Translations under genes and position numbers: made by a program
Source of the DNA: Desulfosporosinus lacus DSM 15449
GTDB lineage: Bacteria; Bacillota; Desulfitobacteriia; Desulfitobacteriales; Desulfitobacteriaceae
DNA length: 64,000 nt
Direction of reading: 5' to 3'
NCBI RefSeq assembly: GCF_900129935.1
Contig: NZ_FQXJ01000014.1
Location: 62,001-126,000 of the forward strand
Shown: positions 18,384 to 28,376 of the stretch, one piece after another
Numbering within the stretch: the first letter of the stretch is position 1
How the letters are laid out: every line of letters starts with the position of its first letter
Notes under the pieces: generated by a model
What the model was told of the DNA's origin: nothing
Databases searched by the model: none
The model's input: only the letters and a program-made list of their open reading frames with translations

Positions 18384-18608
18384 ATGGCTGTTAATGCCAT
18401 GTCCTTAAATTCAACGCTAATTGTCAAATACCAAAATGGATTTACCCCTGAAGGCAGCCCGGTGATCAAACAAAAAAGCTTGAATGATCTGAAGGCCGAC
18501 ACCACGGAACAAGATGCCTATGATGTGGCGGCCGCTTTATTCAGTCTGGGGCAGAATCCCGTGACAAGCGTCCTCCTTAGAAAAAGCTATGAGCTGCTTG
18601 AAGAGTAG
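18384..18608 (+). CDS. DUF1659 protein
   Basis: 74-residue protein, MAVNAMSLNSTLIVKY onward, with the short beta-rich DUF1659 layout. The ATG at 18384 follows AGGAG by 8 nt; an in-frame GTG at 18375 overlaps the site. DUF1659 and DUF2922 genes are commonly adjacent, and here a DUF2922 gene follows. A 114-bp repeat has inserted between them. Function unknown. Confidence 0.72.
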   Translation: MAVNAMSLNSTLIVKYQNGFTPEGSPVIKQKSLNDLKADTTEQDAYDVAAALFSLGQNPVTSVLLRKSYELLEE

Positions 18609-18618
18609 CTCTGCGAAA

Positions 18619-18732
18619 AGTGAACTCGTTCAGCTAAAGCTGAACATTGGGGCTTCGGTAGGGGATTCTACCCCCACCGAAGTAGAAATCGGAACACCCA
18701 CTTAAAGAAGTGGGTGTCTCGAAATTGATTAA
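18619..18732 (+). repeat. 114-bp triple-hairpin repeat, copy 1
   Basis: Nearly identical to 59987-60100 in the same orientation. It has three hairpins: GTTCAGCT/AGCTGAAC, CTTCGGT/ACCGAAG, and ACACCCACTT/AAGTGGGTGT. It begins 10 bp after the DUF1659 stop and ends before the DUF2922 ribosome site. The structure suggests the right end of an IS200/IS605-type element, or a palindromic derivative of one, without transposase. Confidence 0.75.
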
Positions 18733-18751
18733 TAGGAAATGAGGTGGCCAG

Positions 18752-18991
18752 ATGGCCGTGACAACGACTAAGATCTTAAGATTAACCTTTGAGACTGCCG
18801 GGGGAAAAACCTTCTCTATAACCATCCCGGATCCTAAGGTAAACCTACAGCAGGCGGATGCCGAAACCGTTATGGACATGATTATTGAGAAGAATGTATA
18901 TATTACCACCAGCGGCGAGCTGACCAGAAAACGCGATATCAAGGTGATCAACACTTCAACCGAGGACCTCTACGATCCGCCCCAGGTTTAG
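18752..18991 (+). CDS. DUF2922 protein
   Basis: 79-residue protein (MAVTTTKILRLTFET onward, then TFSITIPDPK) with the DUF2922 pattern of a small beta-strand domain. Its start follows GAGGTGGCCAG. It is paired with the DUF1659 gene upstream. Function unknown. Confidence 0.75.
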   Translation: MAVTTTKILRLTFETAGGKTFSITIPDPKVNLQQADAETVMDMIIEKNVYITTSGELTRKRDIKVINTSTEDLYDPPQV

Positions 18992-19004
18992 GCGGAAATA
19001 AGCA

Positions 19005-19047
19005 GACAGAAGGCTGACCATTATGGGTCAGCCTTCTGTCTTGTTTC
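19005..19047 (+). terminator. Terminator after the DUF2922 gene
   Basis: GACAGAAGGCTGACC pairs with GGTCAGCCTTCTGTC (19026-19040), followed by TTGTTTC. Confidence 0.85.
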
Positions 19048-19163
19048 TGCCTAATTGGACCGCGGGGAGGAATTTGGCAGAGACGTTTGATCGTAAATTT
19101 TTCACACTAGCAGGTTTAAGCTCATATTCTATGAAAAAAGCACTGAAAGGATCAGCAATTATT

Positions 19164-20006
19164 ATGAACGATTTGACAACGAATCGCACTCCGCCTGTGA
19201 TTGCCTCTGAAATAAACACAATTAAATATCAGACCGGAAAGTTTCTCCTGACAGCTGCTATCGAGATCGGCCTCCGCCTGAAAGAGGCCAAAGGGCTGCT
19301 TCCCTATGGGGAATGGGGCAAGTGGCTGGAGGAGTCCTTCAGCTACTCCCAGCAAACCGCCTCTAAACTGATGCGCATCTTCGAGGCCTATGGAACCCCG
19401 CAGACCGTCTCCCTCGACGCCGGCATCCAGGTCCAAGAGCTGCCGAATCTGAATTATACCCAAGCTCTTATCCTCTTAGGAATCCCTGCGGAAGAACGGG
19501 CGGAATTCATTGCCGAGCTGGATGTGGAAAACATGTCCACCCGGGAACTGGAAAAGGCGGTCAAGGACCGGAACCAGGCCCTCAAGGAACGGGATCAGGC
19601 CCTCAAGGAAAAAGGAGATCTCCAGAAAACCCTGGATGACCAGGTGAACCAAATAACCCAGCTGACCACTGAGCGCGACAAGCTGAAGACCAAGGCTGTG
19701 GAGTTAAACCAGTCCCAAAGGGAGATGGAAACCAAAGAGGTGCAGCTGCAGTCGGAGTTAAACTCCATTAAGAAAAGTACCTCTTACGAGGATATCCGCA
19801 TGATGAATAAGAAGCTTAATGAAGCTCAAAACAAAGCCTGCGCCAATCGAGTCGCCTTTTTATACGATAGCCTGGACAGAACCCTCAAGGAATTGACCGC
19901 TGAGCTGAAAAACCTGTCTGCCAAAGATCCCGCAACCTATGAAGCCTATAGAAAAAAGGTGCTTAATTTTTTAACGAAAGGTTTAAAGGAAAGAACCCAG
20001 CAGTGA
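19164..20006 (+). CDS. DUF3102 protein with coiled coil
   Basis: 280-residue cytoplasmic protein. Residues about 10-130 match the DUF3102 pattern (LLTAAIEIGLRLKEAKGLL, GEWGKWLEESFSYSQQTA), a helical region resembling DNA- or chromosome-associated proteins. Residues about 135-225 form a long charged coiled coil (LKERDQALKEKGDLQKTLD). The start MNDLTTNRTPP is chosen because the upstream in-frame extension runs back into the preceding terminator. The role is unknown. Confidence 0.72.
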   Translation: MNDLTTNRTPPVIASEINTIKYQTGKFLLTAAIEIGLRLKEAKGLLPYGEWGKWLEESFSYSQQTASKLMRIFEAYGTPQTVSLDAGIQVQELPNLNYTQALILLGIPAEERAEFIAELDVENMSTRELEKAVKDRNQALKERDQALKEKGDLQKTLDDQVNQITQLTTERDKLKTKAVELNQSQREMETKEVQLQSELNSIKKSTSYEDIRMMNKKLNEAQNKACANRVAFLYDSLDRTLKELTAELKNLSAKDPATYEAYRKKVLNFLTKGLKERTQQ

Positions 20007-20056
20007 TTGGCTTCGCCGCAAAGTTAAGATCCGCCGGCTATCCCCTTCCCAACCCG

Positions 20057-20080
20057 GGTTTGAAATGCGCATTTCAAACC
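20057..20080. repeat. 24-bp perfect palindrome
   Basis: GGTTTGAAATGC is followed at once by its reverse complement. It lies 50 bp after the DUF3102 stop with no T-run. It may be a small mobile palindrome or a protein-binding site. Confidence 0.5.
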
Positions 20081-20194
20081 TTATTTCATATTAGAGGCCT
20101 TTACCCCATTTCAGATGCTGGCTGCCAACCTTTCCCCTATTGCAGCCCTGGGGCTTCAGTCTCCAACGCAACCTACCTTGACCAGACAGTGAAC

Positions 20195-20725
20195 TTATCT
20201 ACCGGCACTATCAAAAATATACTGTTTTTCATTGGGGTTCAATAGCTTTTCAGTGATATAAGCAATCAAGATAATTCCAGGTATGTTGATGACAAACCGA
20301 GTTATCATGAACATCCAGCCCAGCGCAGAAGCTTCAAATAAGAGCATCGGTATTTTGGTTGTTGACCAGGCGCCAATAAAAATTAAGACATTAGAAAACT
20401 TGCTCCCTTTCTTCAAGAGCACTCCTGCCATGGGAAATGCTGCGTATAACGGTCCGGCAGCAGCCGAACCCAAGAAAAACGCGATCAGAATACCAAGGAT
20501 TCCCGATTTCTCACCCATCAACTTGATCATCGTTTCCCGTTGTACCCATACATCCAATAGCCCCAATAGAATAAATATTGGTGGTATAACCGAAAGCATT
20601 TCCACAGTATTGCTCCAAGTGATGTTAATTGACCTTTGACCGATTGTTGGATACAAAGCATAAATGACAATATTAATCACAATCAGCACCAAGAAGAACT
20701 TGTATCGTTTCACCAGCATTTTCAT
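20195..20725 (-). CDS. Half-size permease (ArsP/DUF318-like), C-terminal partner
   Basis: 176-residue membrane protein with about five helices. It carries GEKSGILGILIAFFLG, the internal repeat signature also seen in its neighbour. Its start overlaps the stop of the upstream half-permease by 4 nt (ATGA), which implies coupled translation. Together the two equal one ArsP-like permease split in two. The substrate is unknown; metalloids or organic sulfur compounds are possibilities from family. Confidence 0.7.
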   Translation of the reverse strand: MKMLVKRYKFFLVLIVINIVIYALYPTIGQRSINITWSNTVEMLSVIPPIFILLGLLDVWVQRETMIKLMGEKSGILGILIAFFLGSAAAGPLYAAFPMAGVLLKKGSKFSNVLIFIGAWSTTKIPMLLFEASALGWMFMITRFVINIPGIILIAYITEKLLNPNEKQYIFDSAGR

Positions 20726-21201
20726 CTCAACACCACCCCAATTGCTATAGCTACCAAAAATGAAAATACAAAGGCAAAGCTATTCCTCAGTATTGCTGCT
20801 TTTTTACCGAAATACTGAATCTCCAGAGGGATTGTCACGATTCCGACCATCATTAACGTTGAGATGAAAACGGCTATTTGTCTAAAACCAGCACCGCTTT
20901 CCAATAAAGCCGAAGCTAAGGGAAAGGCTACAAATCCAGGTATTAAAGTAACTGAACCGACTACTGAGGCCATTAGCATTCCTAACCACCCAGATTTCTC
21001 ACCGATTAATCCGGAAATCACTTCCGGGCTCAAAACCGCCAGCATAATCCCGATAATTACTAAAATAGCCAGGAACTGAGGCAGGATATTTTCAAATGAC
21101 TTCCAGGCCTTCTTCAAGGCTGCGGACGTCTTTGACTTATCCTTTATAAAAGAAAGGATAAGAAAGCCGAAAGCTACAATGTACATCAGAATTGTAAACA
21201 T
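20722..21201 (-). CDS. Half-size permease (ArsP/DUF318-like), N-terminal partner
   Basis: 159-residue membrane protein with five predicted helices and the motif GEKSGWLGMLMASVVG, parallel to that in the downstream half. It is probably a heterodimer partner of the 20195 protein. It is separated from the thioredoxin-like gene upstream by a strong terminator, so it should have its own promoter. TATAAT lies about 30 bp before the start on the minus strand. Confidence 0.7.
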   Translation of the reverse strand: MFTILMYIVAFGFLILSFIKDKSKTSAALKKAWKSFENILPQFLAILVIIGIMLAVLSPEVISGLIGEKSGWLGMLMASVVGSVTLIPGFVAFPLASALLESGAGFRQIAVFISTLMMVGIVTIPLEIQYFGKKAAILRNSFAFVFSFLVAIAIGVVLR

Positions 21202-21282
21202 ATTCCCAATTTCCCCCTCAATTTATATTATAATGTTTTTTATGACTTAAATACAATCGTCAAGGAAATTTAAAAACGGGCT

Positions 21283-21326
21283 ATAAAATAGAGTGGCTCG
21301 CACATTGTTGAGCCACTCTATTTTAT
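21283..21326. terminator. Bidirectional terminator
   Basis: A 17-bp stem (21283-21299 with 21310-21326) flanked by A/T runs. It ends the arsR-permease-thioredoxin operon before the half-permeases. Confidence 0.85.
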
Positions 21327-21377
21327 ATTAAATATGACATTACCGTAACAGCAATAGGGCCTGAGGCTAAACCGATT

Positions 21378-21617
21378 TCACTTATGATTTTCGAGAATCT
21401 TAGCTATTTCCTTCGGCTTTAAAACCTTACCAACGGAAACAACCTTCTCATCAATCACTAAGGCCGGGGTCGACATTACCCCATAGGCCATAACCTCTTT
21501 AAGGTCGTTGACTTTAATTATTTCTGCTTCTATGCCTGTCTCTTTTAGCGTTTTCTCCGTATTCTCTTTTAGAGTCTCACAGTTTTTACATCCAGAACCT
21601 AAAATTTTAATAATCAT
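21378..21617 (-). CDS. Small thioredoxin-like redox-active disulfide protein
   Basis: 79-residue protein MIIKILGSGCKNCE with a CKNC active site and the cis-Pro segment STPALVIDEKVVS. ATG 21617 follows GGGAGTGG; an upstream start in frame has no site. Such proteins accompany ArsP-like permeases and ArsR regulators, as here. It may handle a thiol-reactive metal or metalloid before export. Confidence 0.82.
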   Translation of the reverse strand: MIIKILGSGCKNCETLKENTEKTLKETGIEAEIIKVNDLKEVMAYGVMSTPALVIDEKVVSVGKVLKPKEIAKILENHK

Positions 21618-21774
21618 ACTAATCCACTCCCTAACTTTTTTATTAGAATATAAAATACAAGAATGAAAAGCCAATTAACCCCAATAAATATGCCATTATA
21701 AACTCTAAGAACTTTAACTTACAACCCATCCATGACATCCGTCAATGCTATTTTTCGGAGATATCAAACTTAGA

Positions 21775-22779
21775 CTACATCAATAAATAGCCAAAGGCAT
21801 TGAAGAAGTATCCAATGATTAGAATTCCCAGAGTAACAATCCCGGCAAAGATCGCTAAAAGTCTCATCTTCACAACTTTCTTCAGCAAGATCATGGAGGG
21901 CAGCGAAAGTGCTGTTACAGCCATCATAAAGGACAAGGCAGTTCCAATACCTACCCCTTTTAATACTAAGGCTTCAGCTATAGGCAAGGTACCAAAGATA
22001 TCTGCATACATCGGCACACCCACAAGGGTGGCTAACAAAACCGAATACCATTTATCCTGGCCAAGAACTGCTGATATGATGTTTTCTGGAATCCAATTAT
22101 GGATGGCTGCCCCTATTCCAACACCGATGAGAATATAGAGCCAAACTTTTTTAATGATATCTAAGACCTGATCTCTGGCATATTCCATTCTTTCACCAGT
22201 CGTCAGCTCTTCTTGATCCACCTCAAGTATCTTATTGCCAAAAACAAAGGGTTCTACATACTTTTCAAGCTTCGCTTTACTAATGATTGTCCCTCCAATG
22301 ACTGCCAGGACAATCCCAACAGCCACATAGGCTATGGCAATTTTCCAGTTAAAGATACTGGCCAGTAAAATAACCGAGGCTAAATCGACAAGAGGAGACG
22401 ATATTAAAAACGAAAATGTCACCCCAATCGGCAGACCTGCACTGGTAAAGCCTATAAACAATGGAATAGAAGAGCAAGAACAAAATGGTGTAACCGTCCC
22501 AAGTAAAGCACCTAATATATTTGCAGATACTCCCTTATATCTACCTAGTATTTTTCTGGTTCTCTCCGGTGGGAAAAAACTTTGGATATAGGAAATTGTA
22601 AAGATTAAAACTGAAAGCAAGATGAAGATTTTTATGACATCATAAATATAGAAATGAATGCTTCCACCTAAGCGATCCTGAATGCTTAACCCAAAAACAT
22701 TTTCTACCAAAAGCTTTACTAAATTATAAAGCCACTCCATTCTAAGTAATTGATTATTTAACCACTCAAAAATAAACAA
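21775..22779 (-). CDS. ArsP/DUF318-like permease
   Basis: 334-residue membrane protein with eight or more helices. The conserved TPFCSCSSIPLFIGF motif near residue 100 carries two Cys for thiol or metal contact. FSFLISSPLVDL and VGVPMYADIFG follow as typical family segments. The start is TTG 22779 behind AGGAG. It lies 16 bp after arsR. It probably exports a metalloid or organo-metalloid, but the substrate is unproven. Confidence 0.82.
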   Translation of the reverse strand: MFIFEWLNNQLLRMEWLYNLVKLLVENVFGLSIQDRLGGSIHFYIYDVIKIFILLSVLIFTISYIQSFFPPERTRKILGRYKGVSANILGALLGTVTPFCSCSSIPLFIGFTSAGLPIGVTFSFLISSPLVDLASVILLASIFNWKIAIAYVAVGIVLAVIGGTIISKAKLEKYVEPFVFGNKILEVDQEELTTGERMEYARDQVLDIIKKVWLYILIGVGIGAAIHNWIPENIISAVLGQDKWYSVLLATLVGVPMYADIFGTLPIAEALVLKGVGIGTALSFMMAVTALSLPSMILLKKVVKMRLLAIFAGIVTLGILIIGYFFNAFGYLLM

Positions 22780-22795
22780 ATGATCATCTCCTGAT

Positions 22796-23110
22796 TTATT
22801 TTAATAATGAAGTCTTTGTTTCTTCTATTTGACGAAGAATAATTGCTTCAACAAGGTCAATCATTTCGTAAACTTCCTTGTTTTTAATTGAGTATATAAC
22901 CTTAGATCCATCTTTTCTGCTTTCAACAATACCTTGATTTTTTAACACTGTAAGATGCTGAGAGGTATTGGATTGTTCAGAATCAAGATTAGGTAGTATA
23001 TCACATACACACAGTTCACCATTTCTTAATAACTTCACTATTTGAATTCTCGTAGGATGAGCCAAAGCTTTGAATACATTTGATATAAGTTGGTTCCCCA
23101 TATTTGACAT
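22796..23110 (-). CDS. ArsR family metalloregulator
   Basis: 104-residue winged-helix repressor. ELCVCDILPNL holds the paired Cys of the classical ArsR/SmtB alpha-3 metal site, and SEQSNTSQHLTVLKNQGIV is the recognition helix. It starts behind AGGTGA. It should repress its own operon (permease, thioredoxin-like protein) and release on As/Sb or similar ions. The palindrome upstream is the likely operator. Confidence 0.9.
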   Translation of the reverse strand: MSNMGNQLISNVFKALAHPTRIQIVKLLRNGELCVCDILPNLDSEQSNTSQHLTVLKNQGIVESRKDGSKVIYSIKNKEVYEMIDLVEAIILRQIEETKTSLLK

Positions 23111-23114
23111 TTTA

Positions 23115-23170
23115 TCACCTCATATAATTATTATATTAGGAATTTCTAATATAATAATTATATGAGGTGA
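23115..23170. promoter_or_regulatory. 25-bp perfect inverted repeat spanning the arsR leader
   Basis: Left arm 23115-23139 and right arm 23146-23170 are exact reverse complements around GAATTT. The arm contains the arsR ribosome site (AGGTGA), which is therefore mirrored on the other strand. TAATATAATAATTATAT fits an AT-rich ArsR-type operator. In RNA the repeat would bury the ribosome site in a hairpin. No gene starts on the mirrored side. Confidence 0.75.
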
Positions 23171-23309
23171 TTCCATTCTTGTCAATGAATAGAACTAACA
23201 AAAAACTCCCAGATTTATTCTGAGAGTTAAAAAAATCATAAAACCTTCAACCTATGTGAATGTCAATAGTTAATGGCATTTTGTACACAATGATATTCAC
23301 CCTTAATCA

Positions 23310-23813
23310 TCATTCATCAACAATCTTTTCCATAAAACAAACTGTGAATGGTAAATGCTTATATTTTGTTAAACCCGTCTCCTTGAAACCATACAATATA
23401 TACCAATCTTTCAAAAGCAAATTCTCATTAACAATACCAATGGAAACTTTCTTTGCTCCTTGAGCTTTTAGATATTTAAAAACAAAATCCAATATAGTTT
23501 TACCATACCCTTTATGCCTAAATCCTGGTAACACAGAAAGTCTTTCTATGTAGAAAATATTATCATTAGCCTTTTCAAGTGCCGCAAATCCAATTTGCCT
23601 GTCATCTTCAAACAAGCCAAACATACTTATCCCATTATCTCTCATAATATGAAGCTTTTCCAGATTTGTAAAGGCAGGATTAGAGGGACAATTTTCCTCA
23701 GTAAAGTTAAATTCTTTTGCGACAGTAATAAATGAATCCTTAATTACCATTAAACTCTCTTGCAAACATTCATCTTTCATGAATTGCTTAATACTGACTT
23801 TATTATCAGCCAT
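23310..23813 (-). CDS. GNAT family N-acetyltransferase
   Basis: 167-residue acetyltransferase. The acetyl-CoA site reads LSVLPGFRHKGYGKTIL (RxxGxG type) near residue 95, and VNENLLLKDWYILYGFKETG is the usual C-terminal motif. It starts behind GGAGGAATATTG. The acceptor is unknown. It stands alone on the minus strand. Confidence 0.85.
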   Translation of the reverse strand: MADNKVSIKQFMKDECLQESLMVIKDSFITVAKEFNFTEENCPSNPAFTNLEKLHIMRDNGISMFGLFEDDRQIGFAALEKANDNIFYIERLSVLPGFRHKGYGKTILDFVFKYLKAQGAKKVSIGIVNENLLLKDWYILYGFKETGLTKYKHLPFTVCFMEKIVDE

Positions 23814-24319
23814 TCAATATTCCTCCAATGTTCCCTCGGGTACAATATTCCTACCAAAATTTATTCTTCACTATATCGCCATATCCTCCTGACTTCAAAT
23901 ATATTTCCACCTGTAACTAAGATCAAGCTCCAAAGGTCTCAAATCTACCATCTCTTGTACCCAAGCATTAATTACCGAGCCCCCCTTCATGTTGTACCAA
24001 AAGAGCTCTTCATTTCGTTCATTCTGGGAATAAAGGCTCTAATTTTGCCCATGATTTTTACATCCCTGGCAACCTGTGTCCCGGAAATTCCAAGTTGATT
24101 AATTTCATGGTTATTGACATCGATTCTTACATCCTGATCAGGAAGGCCCTAATTGTTATATCCGCTACATTTGGAAGTTCGAAGTTGATAACTTCGTTTT
24201 TTTTTAACCCGATTTTGCTGTTTTTTTCTTCTCCACCTGAATGTTTTGTTACATACTTGTTTTGAATTTTCATTATTTTTTATTGTCATCCGTGTCATCA
24301 TATTATATAATGAATTATA
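23814..24319. other. Gene-poor stretch with decayed coding fragments and a terminator
   Basis: On the minus strand about 24152-23988 reads DQDVRIDVNNHEINQLGISG and on to SSFGTT, then a second frame reads MKGGSVINAWVQEMVDLR. Neither has an intact start, so this is a frameshifted remnant of an unknown gene. On the plus strand CGAAGTT/AACTTCG with nine T at 24180-24205 is a terminator-like hairpin. Confidence 0.4.
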
Positions 24320-24334
24320 TTATAATAATTACAA
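24320..24334. promoter_or_regulatory. PerR-like box upstream of katG
   Basis: TTATAATAATTACAA matches the PerR consensus TTATAATNATTATAA at 14 of 15 positions. A weaker partial copy lies at about 24347-24361. It is 277 bp before the katG start, so the transcript would have a long leader. Confidence 0.6.
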
Positions 24335-24559
24335 TTTTAGACCGTTTATTATAATTAAAATATCTTAGATAGCATAATTCAAAACGAAACAAACCTATGG
24401 TTTCTTAGTTGATGTACTTAAAAGCAAACTATAAAAAAGAAGCAAATCATTTTTTTCACACATGCAAGCTACACCATCATGTTTATGGCATCGTTGTCAA
24501 GGCCAAGGCTGGAAGTATTTTTCTTCTTTCGGGGAAAATCTCTATCCTTCCCTTGATAA

Positions 24560-26806
<2,247 letters not shown>

Positions 26807-26873
26807 ATCCTGGCGTAAACGACTTTGAGGTCTTTTGAATGGATCTGCCAACTTAAGTTGTATATATTTTCAA

Positions 26874-26905
26874 GGATCCTTCCCCCGATCACCGGGGGAT
26901 TTTTT
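26874..26905 (+). terminator. katG terminator
   Basis: TCCCCCG pairs with CGGGGGA around a short loop and TTTTTT follows. Confidence 0.85.
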
Positions 26906-26934
26906 ATGCTTATGGATTTAAGCTTATATGAAAA

Positions 26935-26975
26935 CAAAGGCATCAGAATTTATAAGTTCCGATGCCTTTGTTTTT
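26935..26975. terminator. Bidirectional terminator between katG and the coiled-coil gene
   Basis: CAAAGGCATC pairs with GATGCCTTTG (26961-26970); T-runs lie on both sides. Confidence 0.75.
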
Positions 26976-27045
26976 CATCTATTTAATTAATTACAACTGG
27001 AACGGTTAAATCTGCATTTGGAATTTGTTGTGGCTCATTTTGCCC

Positions 27046-27753
27046 TTATAAACTTTTGCTTTTCAAGTGCCTTATAGAAACCTCATGTTCGCCCAATATA
27101 CCTTTTATGTGTTTACCTTCATCAATTTCGTTTCGGATAACCTTCTCTAGTAAACTCGTTTTTTCGTTTACATAGTGTGTAAGTGTTTCGAATTGCTGTG
27201 CAGTTTGTTCCCTCAATGACGTTACTCCCTCAGCAACCGTATTAATCTGCTTTTGTACCTCCTCCAATAGCATACGGTTTCTACCAACTTCGGATTTTAT
27301 CGTACTTATTTCGCCTGATAGGTCAGATCGTGTTTGTGATATTTCGCCTGATAGATCAGATCGTGTTTGTGATATTTCGCCTGATAGATCAGATCGCGTT
27401 TGTAATACTTCGTTTGATAGATCTGCTCTCGTTTGTGAGATTTCGCTTGATAGATCAGTTCTCGTTTGTAATATTTCGCCCGATAAATCCGCTCTTGTTT
27501 GTGACATTTCGCTTGATAGATCCGCTCTCGTTTGTAATATTTCGCCCGATAAATCCGCTCTCGTTTGTAATATTTCGCCCGATAAATCCGCTCTCGTTTG
27601 TGATATTTCACCCGATAAATCCGCTCTTGTTTGTGATATTTCACCCGATAGATCCGCTCTTGTTTGTGATATTTCGCTTGATAGATCATCTCGCGTTTTC
27701 TTGATTTCGCCCATTAGTTCATTCAACATTTTTAAAACTCTTTGCTCTTCCAT
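27046..27753 (-). CDS. Hendecad-repeat coiled-coil protein
   Basis: 235-residue protein with 12 tandem 11-residue repeats (consensus QTRADLSGEIS) at residues about 19-150. Each unit is exactly 33 bp in DNA (27304-27699). An 11-residue period predicts a right-handed coiled coil or a long straight helix. The C-terminal part (QKQINTVAEGVTSLREQ) is an ordinary coiled coil. No membrane segment or enzyme motif is seen. The near-identical units would allow length change by slippage. Function unknown. Confidence 0.8.
   Translation of the reverse strand: MEEQRVLKMLNELMGEIKKTRDDLSSEISQTRADLSGEISQTRADLSGEISQTRADLSGEILQTRADLSGEILQTRADLSSEMSQTRADLSGEILQTRTDLSSEISQTRADLSNEVLQTRSDLSGEISQTRSDLSGEISQTRSDLSGEISTIKSEVGRNRMLLEEVQKQINTVAEGVTSLREQTAQQFETLTHYVNEKTSLLEKVIRNEIDEGKHIKGILGEHEVSIRHLKSKSL
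27304..27699 (-). repeat. 12 tandem copies of a 33-bp coding repeat
   Basis: Units differ by a few bases and keep frame. All encode (Q/K)TRxDLSxEx(S/L). They lie inside the coiled-coil gene. Confidence 0.9.
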
Positions 27754-27862
27754 CTTCTTTCATTCCTTTTTATAATTATTAATCTTTCACCCTCCATTAT
27801 GTGATTACACTATTGTGCATTAAAGTTAATTTCTTGCCTTCATCTTATCAAAGATATTCATT

Positions 27863-27980
27863 AAATCCAACTCAATTCTTTCAACGGACCGGTCAAATCT
27901 TCCTCACCAGACGCGGTTGCTATGGTGTCAGTTAAACTTGGCCTCATCTTTTTATAGACTGGATTTTTATTGATTAAGAA
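27863..27980 (-). pseudogene. Short C-terminal gene remnant
   Basis: From a TTG near 27979 the minus strand reads FLINKNPVYKKMRPSLTD, then TIATASGEEDLTGPLKELSWI and a stop. No ribosome site precedes it. The composition looks protein-like, so it may be the tail of a lost gene. Not recognised. Confidence 0.3.
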
Positions 27981-27989
27981 CAACCCTCA

Positions 27990-28355
27990 CTAAATTCTTT
28001 CAAGTTTCTCAACGGTTCTTTCATTTCTTATACCTCCAGTGTTCAATGTTGTTTTTGCTTCAATTAACATGACCTGTACTTCTTCTTCAGCAACAGGCAT
28101 ATGTTCGATTCCTTTTGGAATAATAAGAAATTCTCCTTCATTTAATATAACATCCTTATCCCTAAACTTAATAATCAACAATCCTTTTAGAACATAAAAC
28201 ATTTCATCTTCTTTTTCATGAATATGCCATAAAAATTCACCCTTGAGTTTGGCAATTTTTACATAGGATTCGTTGACCTCGCCTAATATTTTGGGACTCC
28301 AATAATCATTAAAAAGATCTAATTTCTCACAAATATTAATTTTATCCATTTTCAT
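27990..28355 (-). CDS. Cupin domain protein
   Basis: 121-residue single-domain cupin. The first cupin motif reads WHIHEKEDEMFYVLKG and the second IIPKGIEHMPV, giving the His/His/Glu metal set and a later His. ATG 28355 or 28349 can serve behind GAGGGGGAT. It lies 21 bp after the corrinoid-activation gene and is probably co-transcribed. The ligand is unknown. Confidence 0.82.
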   Translation of the reverse strand: MKMDKINICEKLDLFNDYWSPKILGEVNESYVKIAKLKGEFLWHIHEKEDEMFYVLKGLLIIKFRDKDVILNEGEFLIIPKGIEHMPVAEEEVQVMLIEAKTTLNTGGIRNERTVEKLERI

Positions 28356-28376
28356 ATCCCCCTCGAATAGACGTTA

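Noticed and set aside
23760-24098. 112-codon plus-strand ORF after the GNAT gene
   Set aside because: It starts inside the GNAT gene on the other strand and lies over a decayed minus-strand fragment.
27304-27704. Regular 33-bp repeats that could suggest a CRISPR array
   Set aside because: There are no spacers; units are contiguous, in frame and code a hendecad protein. The antisense ORFs over the same stretch are mirror artefacts.
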